Notes under the pieces: model-generated | The model's database searches: none | What the model was told of the DNA's origin: nothing | The model's input: only the letters and a program-made list of their open reading frames with translations | Part shown: one piece after another, positions 1-5,366 of the stretch | Numbering within the stretch: the first letter of the stretch is position 1 | How the letters are laid out: every line of letters starts with the position of its first letter | Made by a program: the position numbers and the translations under genes | Assembly: GCA_016929175.1 (NCBI GenBank) | Contig: JAFGJI010000157.1 | Location: 1-6,410, forward strand | From: Thermoplasmatota archaeon | GTDB lineage: Archaea > Thermoplasmatota > Penumbrarchaeia > Penumbrarchaeales > Penumbrarchaeaceae | Reading direction: 5' to 3' | Length of the DNA: 6,410 nucleotides

Positions 1-3000
1 CCTGGCTCCGCGATCCAGGTAAATATCAGTACCTTCACATCGTCCCCCCTGTTCTTCAGGGAATTGATCGTGGAGATCTTCCTGCTGACACCGTCCACCA
101 GAAGCTGGACGTCAACGTTCTCGGCGGAGATGTCTCCAGTGTTGTGGACCCTCACCAAGATGGTGATGGTGTCACCAGGTCCGGGCCGCTTGCTGTCATC
201 GTGGTAGGAGATCCCTATACTGTCCACGAACTCAAGGTCAGGGAGCAGCACATGGAACTCCGATATCATCAGGTCATGGCTCCCCAGACCGCTGGCGGAG
301 ATCATGACCGTGGTGCCTTCCGTGTCCTGTGTCCAGAAGACGGGAGCTTTGACCGCTACATGGACCCATGCGGTCTGTCCCATGTCCAGCAGCAGTTCCA
401 TGCCGCTGATGTACCTGTTGCCGTGAACACCGCTGTCCGGGACGTAATAAACGGCTCTCGAAACATCCGGCAGGGCAAGCGGCGCTCCGAAGTCGCACAT
501 CTCGATGTTCGAGGTGTAACCAGGTGTATTGGATATCGCCACTATCCTGCCGGTCCATCCGTCCATCAGAGCGTTCATGATGCACGATACGGGGTCAAAG
601 GCCGACCCGATCCTCAAGCTTATCATGTCCGGACCATTGCCGTTGTTGGTGAGGCCGTATAGGAAGGTCTTCTCGACGCCCGGGGTGATGACGGAGGTCA
701 TCTCGTCCTGCCCGTGGCAGGTCTTCAGATCGATGTCGAAGGTCTGGTTGATGAAAACACGGGCATATACCATATCGAAGGACCCTCTACCGGTGATCCC
801 GATGCCGATAACATAATTGCCGGTCCTTGTAGGTTCGGGGACGAGGAGCCGCCCCCGGACAGTGATGATGCTGTCCTTGTCCATGAAAAAGGTCCGCTTC
901 GGGCTGCCCTTTCCGTCGAGGAACGTCAGGTTCCAGCCGAGAGGGACCTCCTCGGGGGTAAATACTATCTCATCATCACCGTTGCCGTTGTTGTATATGT
1001 CCAGGAGGATGTCGAGTGTCCCACCCTGGTCTGTGCAGAGGTCCTTTCCGTTCCTTGATACGGCATCGATGTCGAACACCTGCATCACGATCGTTGTGAA
1101 GGAGCAGCCCGCCCTCGTGTCGGGAGCGTTGAGGTCGTAGACCGTGAGGCGGGATATCAATGCCGCTCCCGCCCTTGCATCCGGCGGTGCCCGAACCCTG
1201 ATCGGAACGTTCACGGTCTGTCCGATATGCACCATTATCGGGTCGTTGACGTGGTTAATGCTCCAGCCGGGTAGCGTTCCGTCCACCGTCATGAGGACCT
1301 CCATCATCTCCCTGTTCCCCGTGTTGGATATCATCGCGTTGAAGAGGACCGTGCCGTTCGGATGGACGTATCTTGTATCGGTGTCCATCTTCACATACAG
1401 GTCGCTCTGCTCACCGACCACCAGGTACAGGTCATCCCTTCTGGTGATCTCCTCCATCTCCGCATCAAGGCTCTCTCTCGAGGTCGCCCTGATCTGGACG
1501 GGGATGGTGGTCCCCTTCGCGGTTCCCGGAGGACATGTTACCTTCACGGTGAAGGTCCTTCCGGAGACGCCCCCGAACCTCTCGGCGAGAAGTTGTGCGG
1601 AAAGGTCGGCCGACGCTTCAAGCGACCCGTACCCAACAATGTACCAGCTCCACCCCGCGTCAACGGGCGGGGCAGAGAGGGATATGTCGTAGGTGTCGTT
1701 GAGATTTCCCTTGTTGATGATGGAGAACAAATAGACGTTCTCCCTTCCCGGGGGTATATGGTCCCATTTCTTCCCATAAAGCGGGCTTATCGGGTCTGAG
1801 GATATATCCTTCAACCACTGAATGTCCATATCGACATGGAGGTCCAGTACGGTCAGGGCGGTTATCGAATCCCTTGCGAACATGTTCCTTGAAGAGTTCG
1901 CTGTCACATTGATCCTGGCCATCTCACCTATCCTGCCTTCCCATGGTGCAAATACATGGAGTTCGAGGTCTGCTGTCTCCTGGGATGCCAGCCGGACATA
2001 TTCCGGATCCTCATTGCCCGCATCCGGGGGCGTGTCGAGCCATGCCGACCAGCCCTCCGGAACGGACCTCTCGTCGATCCCCACGAATATCTTGTCGCGG
2101 TTCAGCCCGGTCTGCCCCGTGCCAGTGTTCTCGATGGTCAGTTTGTAGACGTTCTCCGTTCCGATGTCGGCTGACCTCACCATCGTTTCCCTGATCCCAT
2201 CGCTGTCCATTTTCGGATAGATATCCACGCCGTATGATATCTGAGGATTGAAGAAACCGGTCCTGTTGAGGTCGCAGTGGAACTGCGGCCAATCCTCCTG
2301 ACCGACCAGTGATCTTCCCCCGGCAGATATGCAGTAGACGTTGCCCTCCGAGTCCCCGATCACCACCTCGAGCATTCCGTCAAGGTCTATATCGGCCACA
2401 ACCGGTGAGGATATCCCAATGGGTGCCTCGGTCTCGTAGACCCAAAGCACATCGTGGCTCTTTCCGTCCCCCGGATAGGGAACACCCTCGTCGATGCCAT
2501 CGGAAGGGTCACCGTCGAGACAGAACACCTTCTTCGAATCGGAGCCGATGATGATCTCGCATTCCCCGTAGTTGTCTATATTGCATATGGCGGGGGAGGA
2601 GAGGACCCTCCCGCCGGTATCGAAGGTCCAGAGGGGGGAATGCCATTGTGCATCAAGAACGTAGAGGAGCCCGTTGTCCGCCCCGAAGATGATCTCGTAG
2701 TCGAGATGCTCCTCGTTGGGATTGAGCTTCGCCATCTGAAGGTCCGCAACCGCCGGAGATGAGAATATGGAGGATGGCTTCGCGTTCAGCGAGTACTTCC
2801 AAATGACCTTTCCATCGGGGTCAAGACAGGCCAGTACACCCCACCACCCTGTCCATCTGGTGTCCCAGCCCTCCGACAGCCCCACGAACGATTCGAGTTC
2901 CGGGCTTCCGGTCACGTTCGCCACCGCCGTGGTTGCGTAGCACTGATGCATGAGCTGTAGTGAGAAAGCCTCATCATAATTTGGTTTTCCATCGGCATTC

Positions 3001-3944
3001 TCTCCCTGACGCTCCCATACCCTGAAACCTCTGTCATGGTTCCCTATTATGAGCTCCGTGTCCCTTTCCTTGTTGACGTCGGGTGTAACGAGCAGCGGTC
3101 CGTCCCAGAAGTCCCCGTCAAGATCACAGGCCACGACGGAGCAGCCGATGAGGCCGCCTTCTCCCCCTGTCGGTGCCTCTTCCCGGAAGATCGCACCTCC
3201 ATCCACCTCGAAGGCCTCGAGCCAACCCCTCCGGGACCCGTCGTCGGAGGCGAGAACTATCTCGAGATCCTCCTTGTTCCCTGTCCACTCACCTTCGAGG
3301 TCCGTTATACAGGCAGTGGAGAAATAATAGCCAGTGGTCATCCCCTTCTTCCACTGCTTCTCGCCATCGGCACCGATGCAGAGGGCGCCGTCCTTGACAC
3401 CTATGATGATCTCGGGCGTGTCCCCCAGGTTCACGTCCGCCGCGATGACCGATGAGAAGATCGGCGGCGCCATGAAATCAAGGTTCTGTTCGATGCAGGG
3501 GAGGGTCAGGTCCTCTATAACGTCATCACTATATGGATAGTCCCAGAAGAATCCCCCGTCCGGTCCAAGAGCGTAAACGAGATCGCTGGACGAGGCTATG
3601 ACCACTTCGAGGTCCCCGTCGTTGTTGAGGTCCACAAGGGCAGGGGTGGACAAGGGATATATCGCGCCCTCGTTCAACCTCTGCATCCATTCTATCTGCC
3701 CGCCTGGCCTCCTGGTCGAGGGGCCTTTATCGATCCCTTCGTCGTCCGGGACCGCGGGGATGTCATCGCTGCTGTCCTTGAAAAGGTCCCTCCCTGAATT
3801 CAGCCATAAGGTGTACACCAGTTTAGCAGGATCATCATCTTCAATGGTCCGGTGTATCAGAACTGCGCCGAGACCAAGGGAGACCGTCACGAGCATTGCA
3901 CCGATCACGAGCGTCTTTTGGTTCATCTTCCCTTGGTTGTTCAA
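1..3944 (-). CDS. Giant surface protein: signal anchor, FG-GAP/PQQ-like propeller and tandem Ig-like domains (C-terminus beyond window)
   Basis: One open frame of 1314 codons runs from a TTG at 3944 to the left edge with no stop, so the C-terminus is missing. Residues 1-10 are polar and basic and residues 11-30 (KTLVIGAMLVTVSLGLGAVL from K10) form a hydrophobic segment, read as an uncleaved anchor or signal peptide. An acidic linker leads into eight propeller blades (about 93-565), closed by DWPQFHCDLNRTG at 551-563. At least six beta-rich Ig-like modules follow (from about 570, 703, 849, 957, 1069 and 1235), several with the NTG or NNGNG turn typical of NEW3/CARDB domains. Eight N-x-S/T sequons fit archaeal surface glycosylation. 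The domain layout is known from archaeal and bacterial secreted proteins and usually implies binding or adhesion; no catalytic motif is visible, so no enzyme function is assigned. The frame was checked at many points and is unbroken. The missing end may hold a second membrane anchor. Confidence 0.9.
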   Translation of the reverse strand, partial: MNNQGKMNQKTLVIGAMLVTVSLGLGAVLIHRTIEDDDPAKLVYTLWLNSGRDLFKDSSDDIPAVPDDEGIDKGPSTRRPGGQIEWMQRLNEGAIYPLSTPALVDLNNDGDLEVVIASSSDLVYALGPDGGFFWDYPYSDDVIEDLTLPCIEQNLDFMAPPIFSSVIAADVNLGDTPEIIIGVKDGALCIGADGEKQWKKGMTTGYYFSTACITDLEGEWTGNKEDLEIVLASDDGSRRGWLEAFEVDGGAIFREEAPTGGEGGLIGCSVVACDLDGDFWDGPLLVTPDVNKERDTELIIGNHDRGFRVWERQGENADGKPNYDEAFSLQLMHQCYATTAVANVTGSPELESFVGLSEGWDTRWTGWWGVLACLDPDGKVIWKYSLNAKPSSIFSSPAVADLQMAKLNPNEEHLDYEIIFGADNGLLYVLDAQWHSPLWTFDTGGRVLSSPAICNIDNYGECEIIIGSDSKKVFCLDGDPSDGIDEGVPYPGDGKSHDVLWVYETEAPIGISSPVVADIDLDGMLEVVIGDSEGNVYCISAGGRSLVGQEDWPQFHCDLNRTGFFNPQISYGVDIYPKMDSDGIRETMVRSADIGTENVYKLTIENTGTGQTGLNRDKIFVGIDERSVPEGWSAWLDTPPDAGNEDPEYVRLASQETADLELHVFAPWEGRIGEMARINVTANSSRNMFARDSITALTVLDLHVDMDIQWLKDISSDPISPLYGKKWDHIPPGRENVYLFSIINKGNLNDTYDISLSAPPVDAGWSWYIVGYGSLEASADLSAQLLAERFGGVSGRTFTVKVTCPPGTAKGTTIPVQIRATSRESLDAEMEEITRRDDLYLVVGEQSDLYVKMDTDTRYVHPNGTVLFNAMISNTGNREMMEVLMTVDGTLPGWSINHVNDPIMVHIGQTVNVPIRVRAPPDARAGAALISRLTVYDLNAPDTRAGCSFTTIVMQVFDIDAVSRNGKDLCTDQGGTLDILLDIYNNGNGDDEIVFTPEEVPLGWNLTFLDGKGSPKRTFFMDKDSIITVRGRLLVPEPTRTGNYVIGIGITGRGSFDMVYARVFINQTFDIDLKTCHGQDEMTSVITPGVEKTFLYGLTNNGNGPDMISLRIGSAFDPVSCIMNALMDGWTGRIVAISNTPGYTSNIEMCDFGAPLALPDVSRAVYYVPDSGVHGNRYISGMELLLDMGQTAWVHVAVKAPVFWTQDTEGTTVMISASGLGSHDLMISEFHVLLPDLEFVDSIGISYHDDSKRPGPGDTITILVRVHNTGDISAENVDVQLLVDGVSRKISTINSLKNRGDDVKVLIFTWIAEP
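3..2237 (-). repeat. Tandem Ig-like (NEW3/CARDB-type) modules of the surface protein
   Basis: After the propeller the protein is built of beta-sandwich-like modules that open with similar strands (VDIYPKMD, HVDMDIQW, YVKMDTD, FDIDAV, FDIDLK, PDLEFVD). Each is followed by a strand ending in an N-T-G, N-K-G-N or N-N-G-N-G turn, such as IENTGTG, IINKGN, ISNTGN, IYNNGNG, LTNNGNG and VHNTGD. This alternation is the hallmark of NEW3 and CARDB domains. Module lengths are about 133, 146, 108, 112 and 166 residues; the sixth is cut by the window edge. The modules probably act as a stalk that holds the propeller away from the membrane; that role is inferred. Confidence 0.75.
2250..3668 (-). repeat. Eight FG-GAP/PQQ-like beta-propeller blades within the surface protein
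   Basis: Eight degenerate units of roughly 45-65 residues can be laid out by eye. The consensus is SSPVVADIDLDGxLEVVIG followed by a xxVYCLDxDG strand and a WxY strand. Clear copies lie at residues 93-140 (calcium-type loop DLNNDGDLE at 105-113), 155-205 (DVNLGDTPEIIIG), 205-260, 262-330 (ACDLDGD), 335-395 (GVLACLDPDGKVIWKY), 397-444, 445-505 (NIDNYGECEIIIG) and 507-565 (DIDLDGMLE at 518-526). The acidic loops of blades 1 and 8 look able to bind calcium; those of blades 3, 5 and 6 are degenerate. The blade count is a manual estimate and could be seven. Confidence 0.8.
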
Positions 3945-3950
3945 GAGGTT

Positions 3951-3960
3951 CACCTCCTTA
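3951..3960 (-). promoter_or_regulatory. Shine-Dalgarno of the surface-protein gene, fixing a TTG start
   Basis: On the minus strand TAAGGAGGTG is a near-perfect match to the 16S 3' end and lies 6 bases before TTG at 3944. The first in-frame ATG (3926) is 24 bases from this site, too far for efficient pairing, so TTG is the better start. Confidence 0.8.
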
Positions 3961-3983
3961 ACATAAATACATCTCTCATGGGT

Positions 3984-3992
3984 GTATTTAAG
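3984..3992 (-). promoter_or_regulatory. Candidate archaeal TATA box for the surface-protein gene
   Basis: CTTAAATAC on the minus strand sits about 26 bases before a plausible transcription start near 3962, giving a short leader that would still hold the Shine-Dalgarno site. The call rests on composition and spacing only. Another A/T-rich stretch (about 4007-4033) is farther away and less well placed. Confidence 0.45.
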
Positions 3993-4083
3993 AACATTTG
4001 TATGGAAATTGTTTTGTATTTGCCTATTATTACTACTTCTAAGGGGTCTTTCTGGCATCACTATTCACGTTGAACCACAAATC

Positions 4084-4092
4084 ATATATAAT
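4084..4092 (+). promoter_or_regulatory. Candidate TATA box of the nitroreductase gene
   Basis: ATATATAAT is a strong archaeal TATA-like sequence with an A-rich stretch just before it (CACAAATC), where a BRE would lie. Transcription would start near 4112-4116, giving a leader of about 20 bases ahead of ATG 4135. The box lies inside the upstream in-frame extension of the nitroreductase frame, which argues that the extension is not translated. Confidence 0.6.
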
Positions 4093-4117
4093 CCCGGACC
4101 CCCTTTCAGGCAGGTTC

Positions 4118-4124
4118 GGGGAGG
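4118..4124 (+). promoter_or_regulatory. Shine-Dalgarno deciding the nitroreductase start
   Basis: GGGGAGG lies 10 bases before ATG 4135. No comparable site precedes the upstream in-frame ATG at 3982. Together with the TATA box and the family alignment, this sets the start at 4135. Confidence 0.65.
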
Positions 4125-4134
4125 CATTCCTTTG

Positions 4135-4644
4135 ATGGACCGTGTGAACGTTATACTGGAGCGGAGGAGCATAAGGAAGTTCGGCAGGGCGCCGCTGGAA
4201 AAGGAAGTCCTGGACCGCATACTCGACGCTGCCGACGCCGCCCCCTGTGCAAACGGTCGGAGGTCGTGGCATTTCGTTGTCCTTGACGATCGGGGCCTTC
4301 TTGACGCGGTCCCATCATTCCATCCGTACTCGAGGATGATCCTGGAAGCCCCATTGGCCATCCTTGTATGCGCCGACACCTCCGTGGAACCGAAGGAAGG
4401 ATACGGGGTCCAGAACTGCTCCGCTGCCACCGAGAACATACTTCTGGCCTGCACCGCAGAAGGGCTTGGTTCCGTATGGCTCGGGATCTATCCCCGGATG
4501 GACCGCATAAGCGGCATGAAGAAGCTGGTGGGGACGCCGGAGAACATTGTACCTTTCTCCCTTGTGGTGATAGGGATGCCGGGGGAGAGGAAGGAGCCGC
4601 ACGGAAAGTGCGACCCTTCGAGGGTCCACCACAATGTCTGGTAG
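4135..4644 (+). CDS. Nitroreductase family protein, FMN-dependent oxidoreductase
   Basis: A 169-residue protein of the short nitroreductase type (PF00881-like). Residues 10-16 (RRSIRKF) are the classic N-terminal FMN-phosphate-binding signature. Residues 36-49 (APCANGRRSWHFVV) match the second FMN-contact segment, usually APSxxNxxPWHFVV. Residues 93-119 hold the conserved helix and strand (NCSAATENILLAC, then GLGSVWLGIYP), and the end (RVHHNVW) matches the family C-terminus. Family members are cytoplasmic dimers that bind FMN and use NAD(P)H or reduced ferredoxin-type donors to reduce nitro, quinone or other electrophilic substrates; the substrate here cannot be read from sequence. The start is set by the TATA box and GGGGAGG site. 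Cysteines at 38, 79, 95 and 106 are more than usual, C38 replacing the common Ser. It faces away from the surface-protein gene and is followed after 52 bases by a small ORF on the same strand. Confidence 0.92.
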   Translation: MDRVNVILERRSIRKFGRAPLEKEVLDRILDAADAAPCANGRRSWHFVVLDDRGLLDAVPSFHPYSRMILEAPLAILVCADTSVEPKEGYGVQNCSAATENILLACTAEGLGSVWLGIYPRMDRISGMKKLVGTPENIVPFSLVVIGMPGERKEPHGKCDPSRVHHNVW

Positions 4645-4677
4645 CCCCTGATCGAAGGTGACCGTCGGAAGGGAATT

Positions 4678-4685
4678 CTTAATAA
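4678..4685 (+). promoter_or_regulatory. Weak TATA-like element before the small ORF
   Basis: CTTAATAA in an otherwise G/C-rich stretch resembles an archaeal TATA box. If used, transcription would start near 4705 and favour the ATG at 4718 over 4697. Cotranscription with the nitroreductase gene is equally possible. Confidence 0.3.
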
Positions 4686-4696
4686 CGGAGAGTGCC

Positions 4697-4933
4697 ATGA
4701 TAACGGGCGGTGTCCGAATGGAAGGAGACAATGAGTACATCATCTGTGGAAAGAGGTTCCTGCTGCCCGCGGTGCCGGACCCCATCGAGATATCATTTGA
4801 TGATGATGTACCTACAGGCACCCCCGCGGACCGGACCAGGGCCCCGGAGCATGGAGCCGGTAAGGGGGATGATGTCGTGAGATTGGTACCGAAGCTAAAG
4901 AGATACCGCAGGAAGGAGACAGGAGCATCCTGA
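4697..4933 (+). CDS. Small hypothetical protein, about 78 residues, family not recognised
   Basis: An open frame between the nitroreductase and DsrE-like genes. From ATG 4697 (GGAG at 4687-4690, six-base spacer) it gives 78 residues; other in-frame starts are GTG 4658 (91 residues) and ATG 4718 (71 residues, weak GGTG site). The product begins with a compact hydrophobic stretch (EYIICGKRFLLPAV), passes through an acidic segment (EISFDDDV) and a Gly/Pro/charged linker, and ends in a basic tail (RLVPKLKRYRRKETG). No signal peptide, membrane segment or metal-binding motif is visible, and there is a single Cys. Codon use (ATC, GAG, AGG, G/C-ending) resembles the neighbours, which supports real coding, but I recognise no family. 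The hydrophobic start plus basic tail could suit a small regulatory or nucleic-acid-contacting protein; this is speculation. It may also be a non-coding spacer that happens to be open. Confidence 0.5.
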   Translation: MITGGVRMEGDNEYIICGKRFLLPAVPDPIEISFDDDVPTGTPADRTRAPEHGAGKGDDVVRLVPKLKRYRRKETGAS

Positions 4934-4951
4934 TGGGGTTGGATGTTCCGG

Positions 4952-4967
4952 GTAAAACGGTATTTAG
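4952..4967 (+). promoter_or_regulatory. Candidate BRE/TATA promoter for the DsrE-like and iorA genes
   Basis: GTAAAACGG followed by TATTTAG looks like a purine-rich BRE and a TATA box. Transcription would start about 25 bases on, near 4988, just at the GGTGAT site (4989-4994) ahead of ATG 4997, giving a very short leader. This argues against the in-frame ATG at 4943, which lies before the box. Confidence 0.45.
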
Positions 4968-4996
4968 TCCTTCTTCGTTCATGCTTCGGTGATCTG

Positions 4997-5347
4997 ATGG
5001 CAGATAAGATCGCATTGTTTGCTTTCAACGGGGACCAGATGTGCTTCATCCATGTTCTCCTGAACACACTGGACATGCATGAAAGAGGATACGATGTCAG
5101 GCTCGTGATCGAGGGCTCCGCCACCAAGCTGGTGGCATCCATGAACGTTCCCGAAGACCCCCTTCATGTCCTCTATTCACAGGTCAAGGAGAAGGGGCTG
5201 GTCCACTGCGTCTGCAAAGCATGCGCCAGCAAGATGGGGACGCTTGCTTCCGCGCAGGAGCAGGGGTTGGCGGTCTGCGGACCGATGAAGGGCCATCCAT
5301 CCATGGCCGAATACAGGGAGCAGGGATACGAGGTCATTGTATTCTAG
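4997..5347 (+). CDS. DsrE-like sulfur-relay family protein
   Basis: A 116-residue protein with the alpha/beta pattern of the DsrE/YchN-like fold: strand KIALFAF at 4-10, helix MCFIHVLLNTLDMHERG at 15-31, strand DVRLVIEG at 33-40, a central helix, a Cys cluster HCVCKACASKMG at 70-81, strand LAVCGPM at 91-97 and terminal strand YEVIVF. Cysteines are C16, C71, C73, C76 and C94. Family members form small cytoplasmic oligomers and in several characterised cases carry sulfur as a Cys persulfide; here C73, C76 or C94 are the likely reactive residues, by analogy only. ATG 4997 is chosen because GGTGAT lies just before it and the 18-residue extension from 4943 does not fit the fold. The stop is 19 bases from the iorA start, so the two genes are probably one transcription unit. 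Biochemical role unknown. Confidence 0.8.
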   Translation: MADKIALFAFNGDQMCFIHVLLNTLDMHERGYDVRLVIEGSATKLVASMNVPEDPLHVLYSQVKEKGLVHCVCKACASKMGTLASAQEQGLAVCGPMKGHPSMAEYREQGYEVIVF

Positions 5348-5354
5348 GACGGAG

Positions 5355-5363
5355 GGAGGTTGA
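5355..5363 (+). promoter_or_regulatory. Shine-Dalgarno of iorA
   Basis: GGAGGTTGA lies directly after the DsrE-like stop codon and 3 bases before ATG 5367 (6 from the GGAGGT core). No promoter fits in the 19-base gap, which supports cotranscription with the DsrE-like gene. Confidence 0.75.
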
Positions 5364-5366
5364 AAG

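Larger units (their letters stand above)
3961..4134. other. Divergent intergenic region
   Basis: An A/T-rich gap, unlike the G/C-rich genes on either side. It carries the two outward-facing TATA-like boxes described separately. The stretch 4000-4045 between them is especially T-rich and may hold regulator sites, but I see no convincing palindrome or repeat. Confidence 0.6.

Noticed and set aside
144..3966. Many plus-strand open frames of 70-180 codons across the left part of the window
   Set aside because: All lie antisense to the continuous minus-strand frame of the surface protein, whose domain repeats are clear. They lack recognisable motifs.
3982..4134. N-terminal extension of the nitroreductase frame from ATG 3982, which reads like a signal peptide (WKLFCICLLLLLL)
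   Set aside because: It spans the TATA box at 4084-4092, has no ribosome site, and adds 51 residues ahead of the RRSIRKF signature that normally lies near the N-terminus of the family. The hydrophobic run comes from T-rich promoter DNA.
4611..4625. Perfect inverted repeat GACCCT-TCG-AGGGTC, considered as a terminator
   Set aside because: It lies inside the nitroreductase C-terminal codons before the stop and has no following T-run, so it is probably chance.
4731..4880. Alternative frame from ATG 4731 preceded by GGAG, about 49 codons
   Set aside because: The spacer is only three bases, the product is Arg/Pro/Met-rich without structure, and it overlaps the better-supported frame of the small ORF.
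4943..4996. Upstream ATG 4943 as the DsrE-like start
   Set aside because: It precedes the candidate TATA box at 4961-4967, has no good ribosome site and adds 18 residues (MFRVKRYLVLLRS...) that do not fit the family; ATG 4997 with GGTGAT is better.
4315..5142. Minus-strand open frame of 275 codons antisense to the nitroreductase, small ORF and DsrE-like gene
   Set aside because: It is antisense to two well-recognised genes, and its product is low-complexity Ser/Pro/Arg-rich with no recognisable domain. It is a shadow caused by high G+C.
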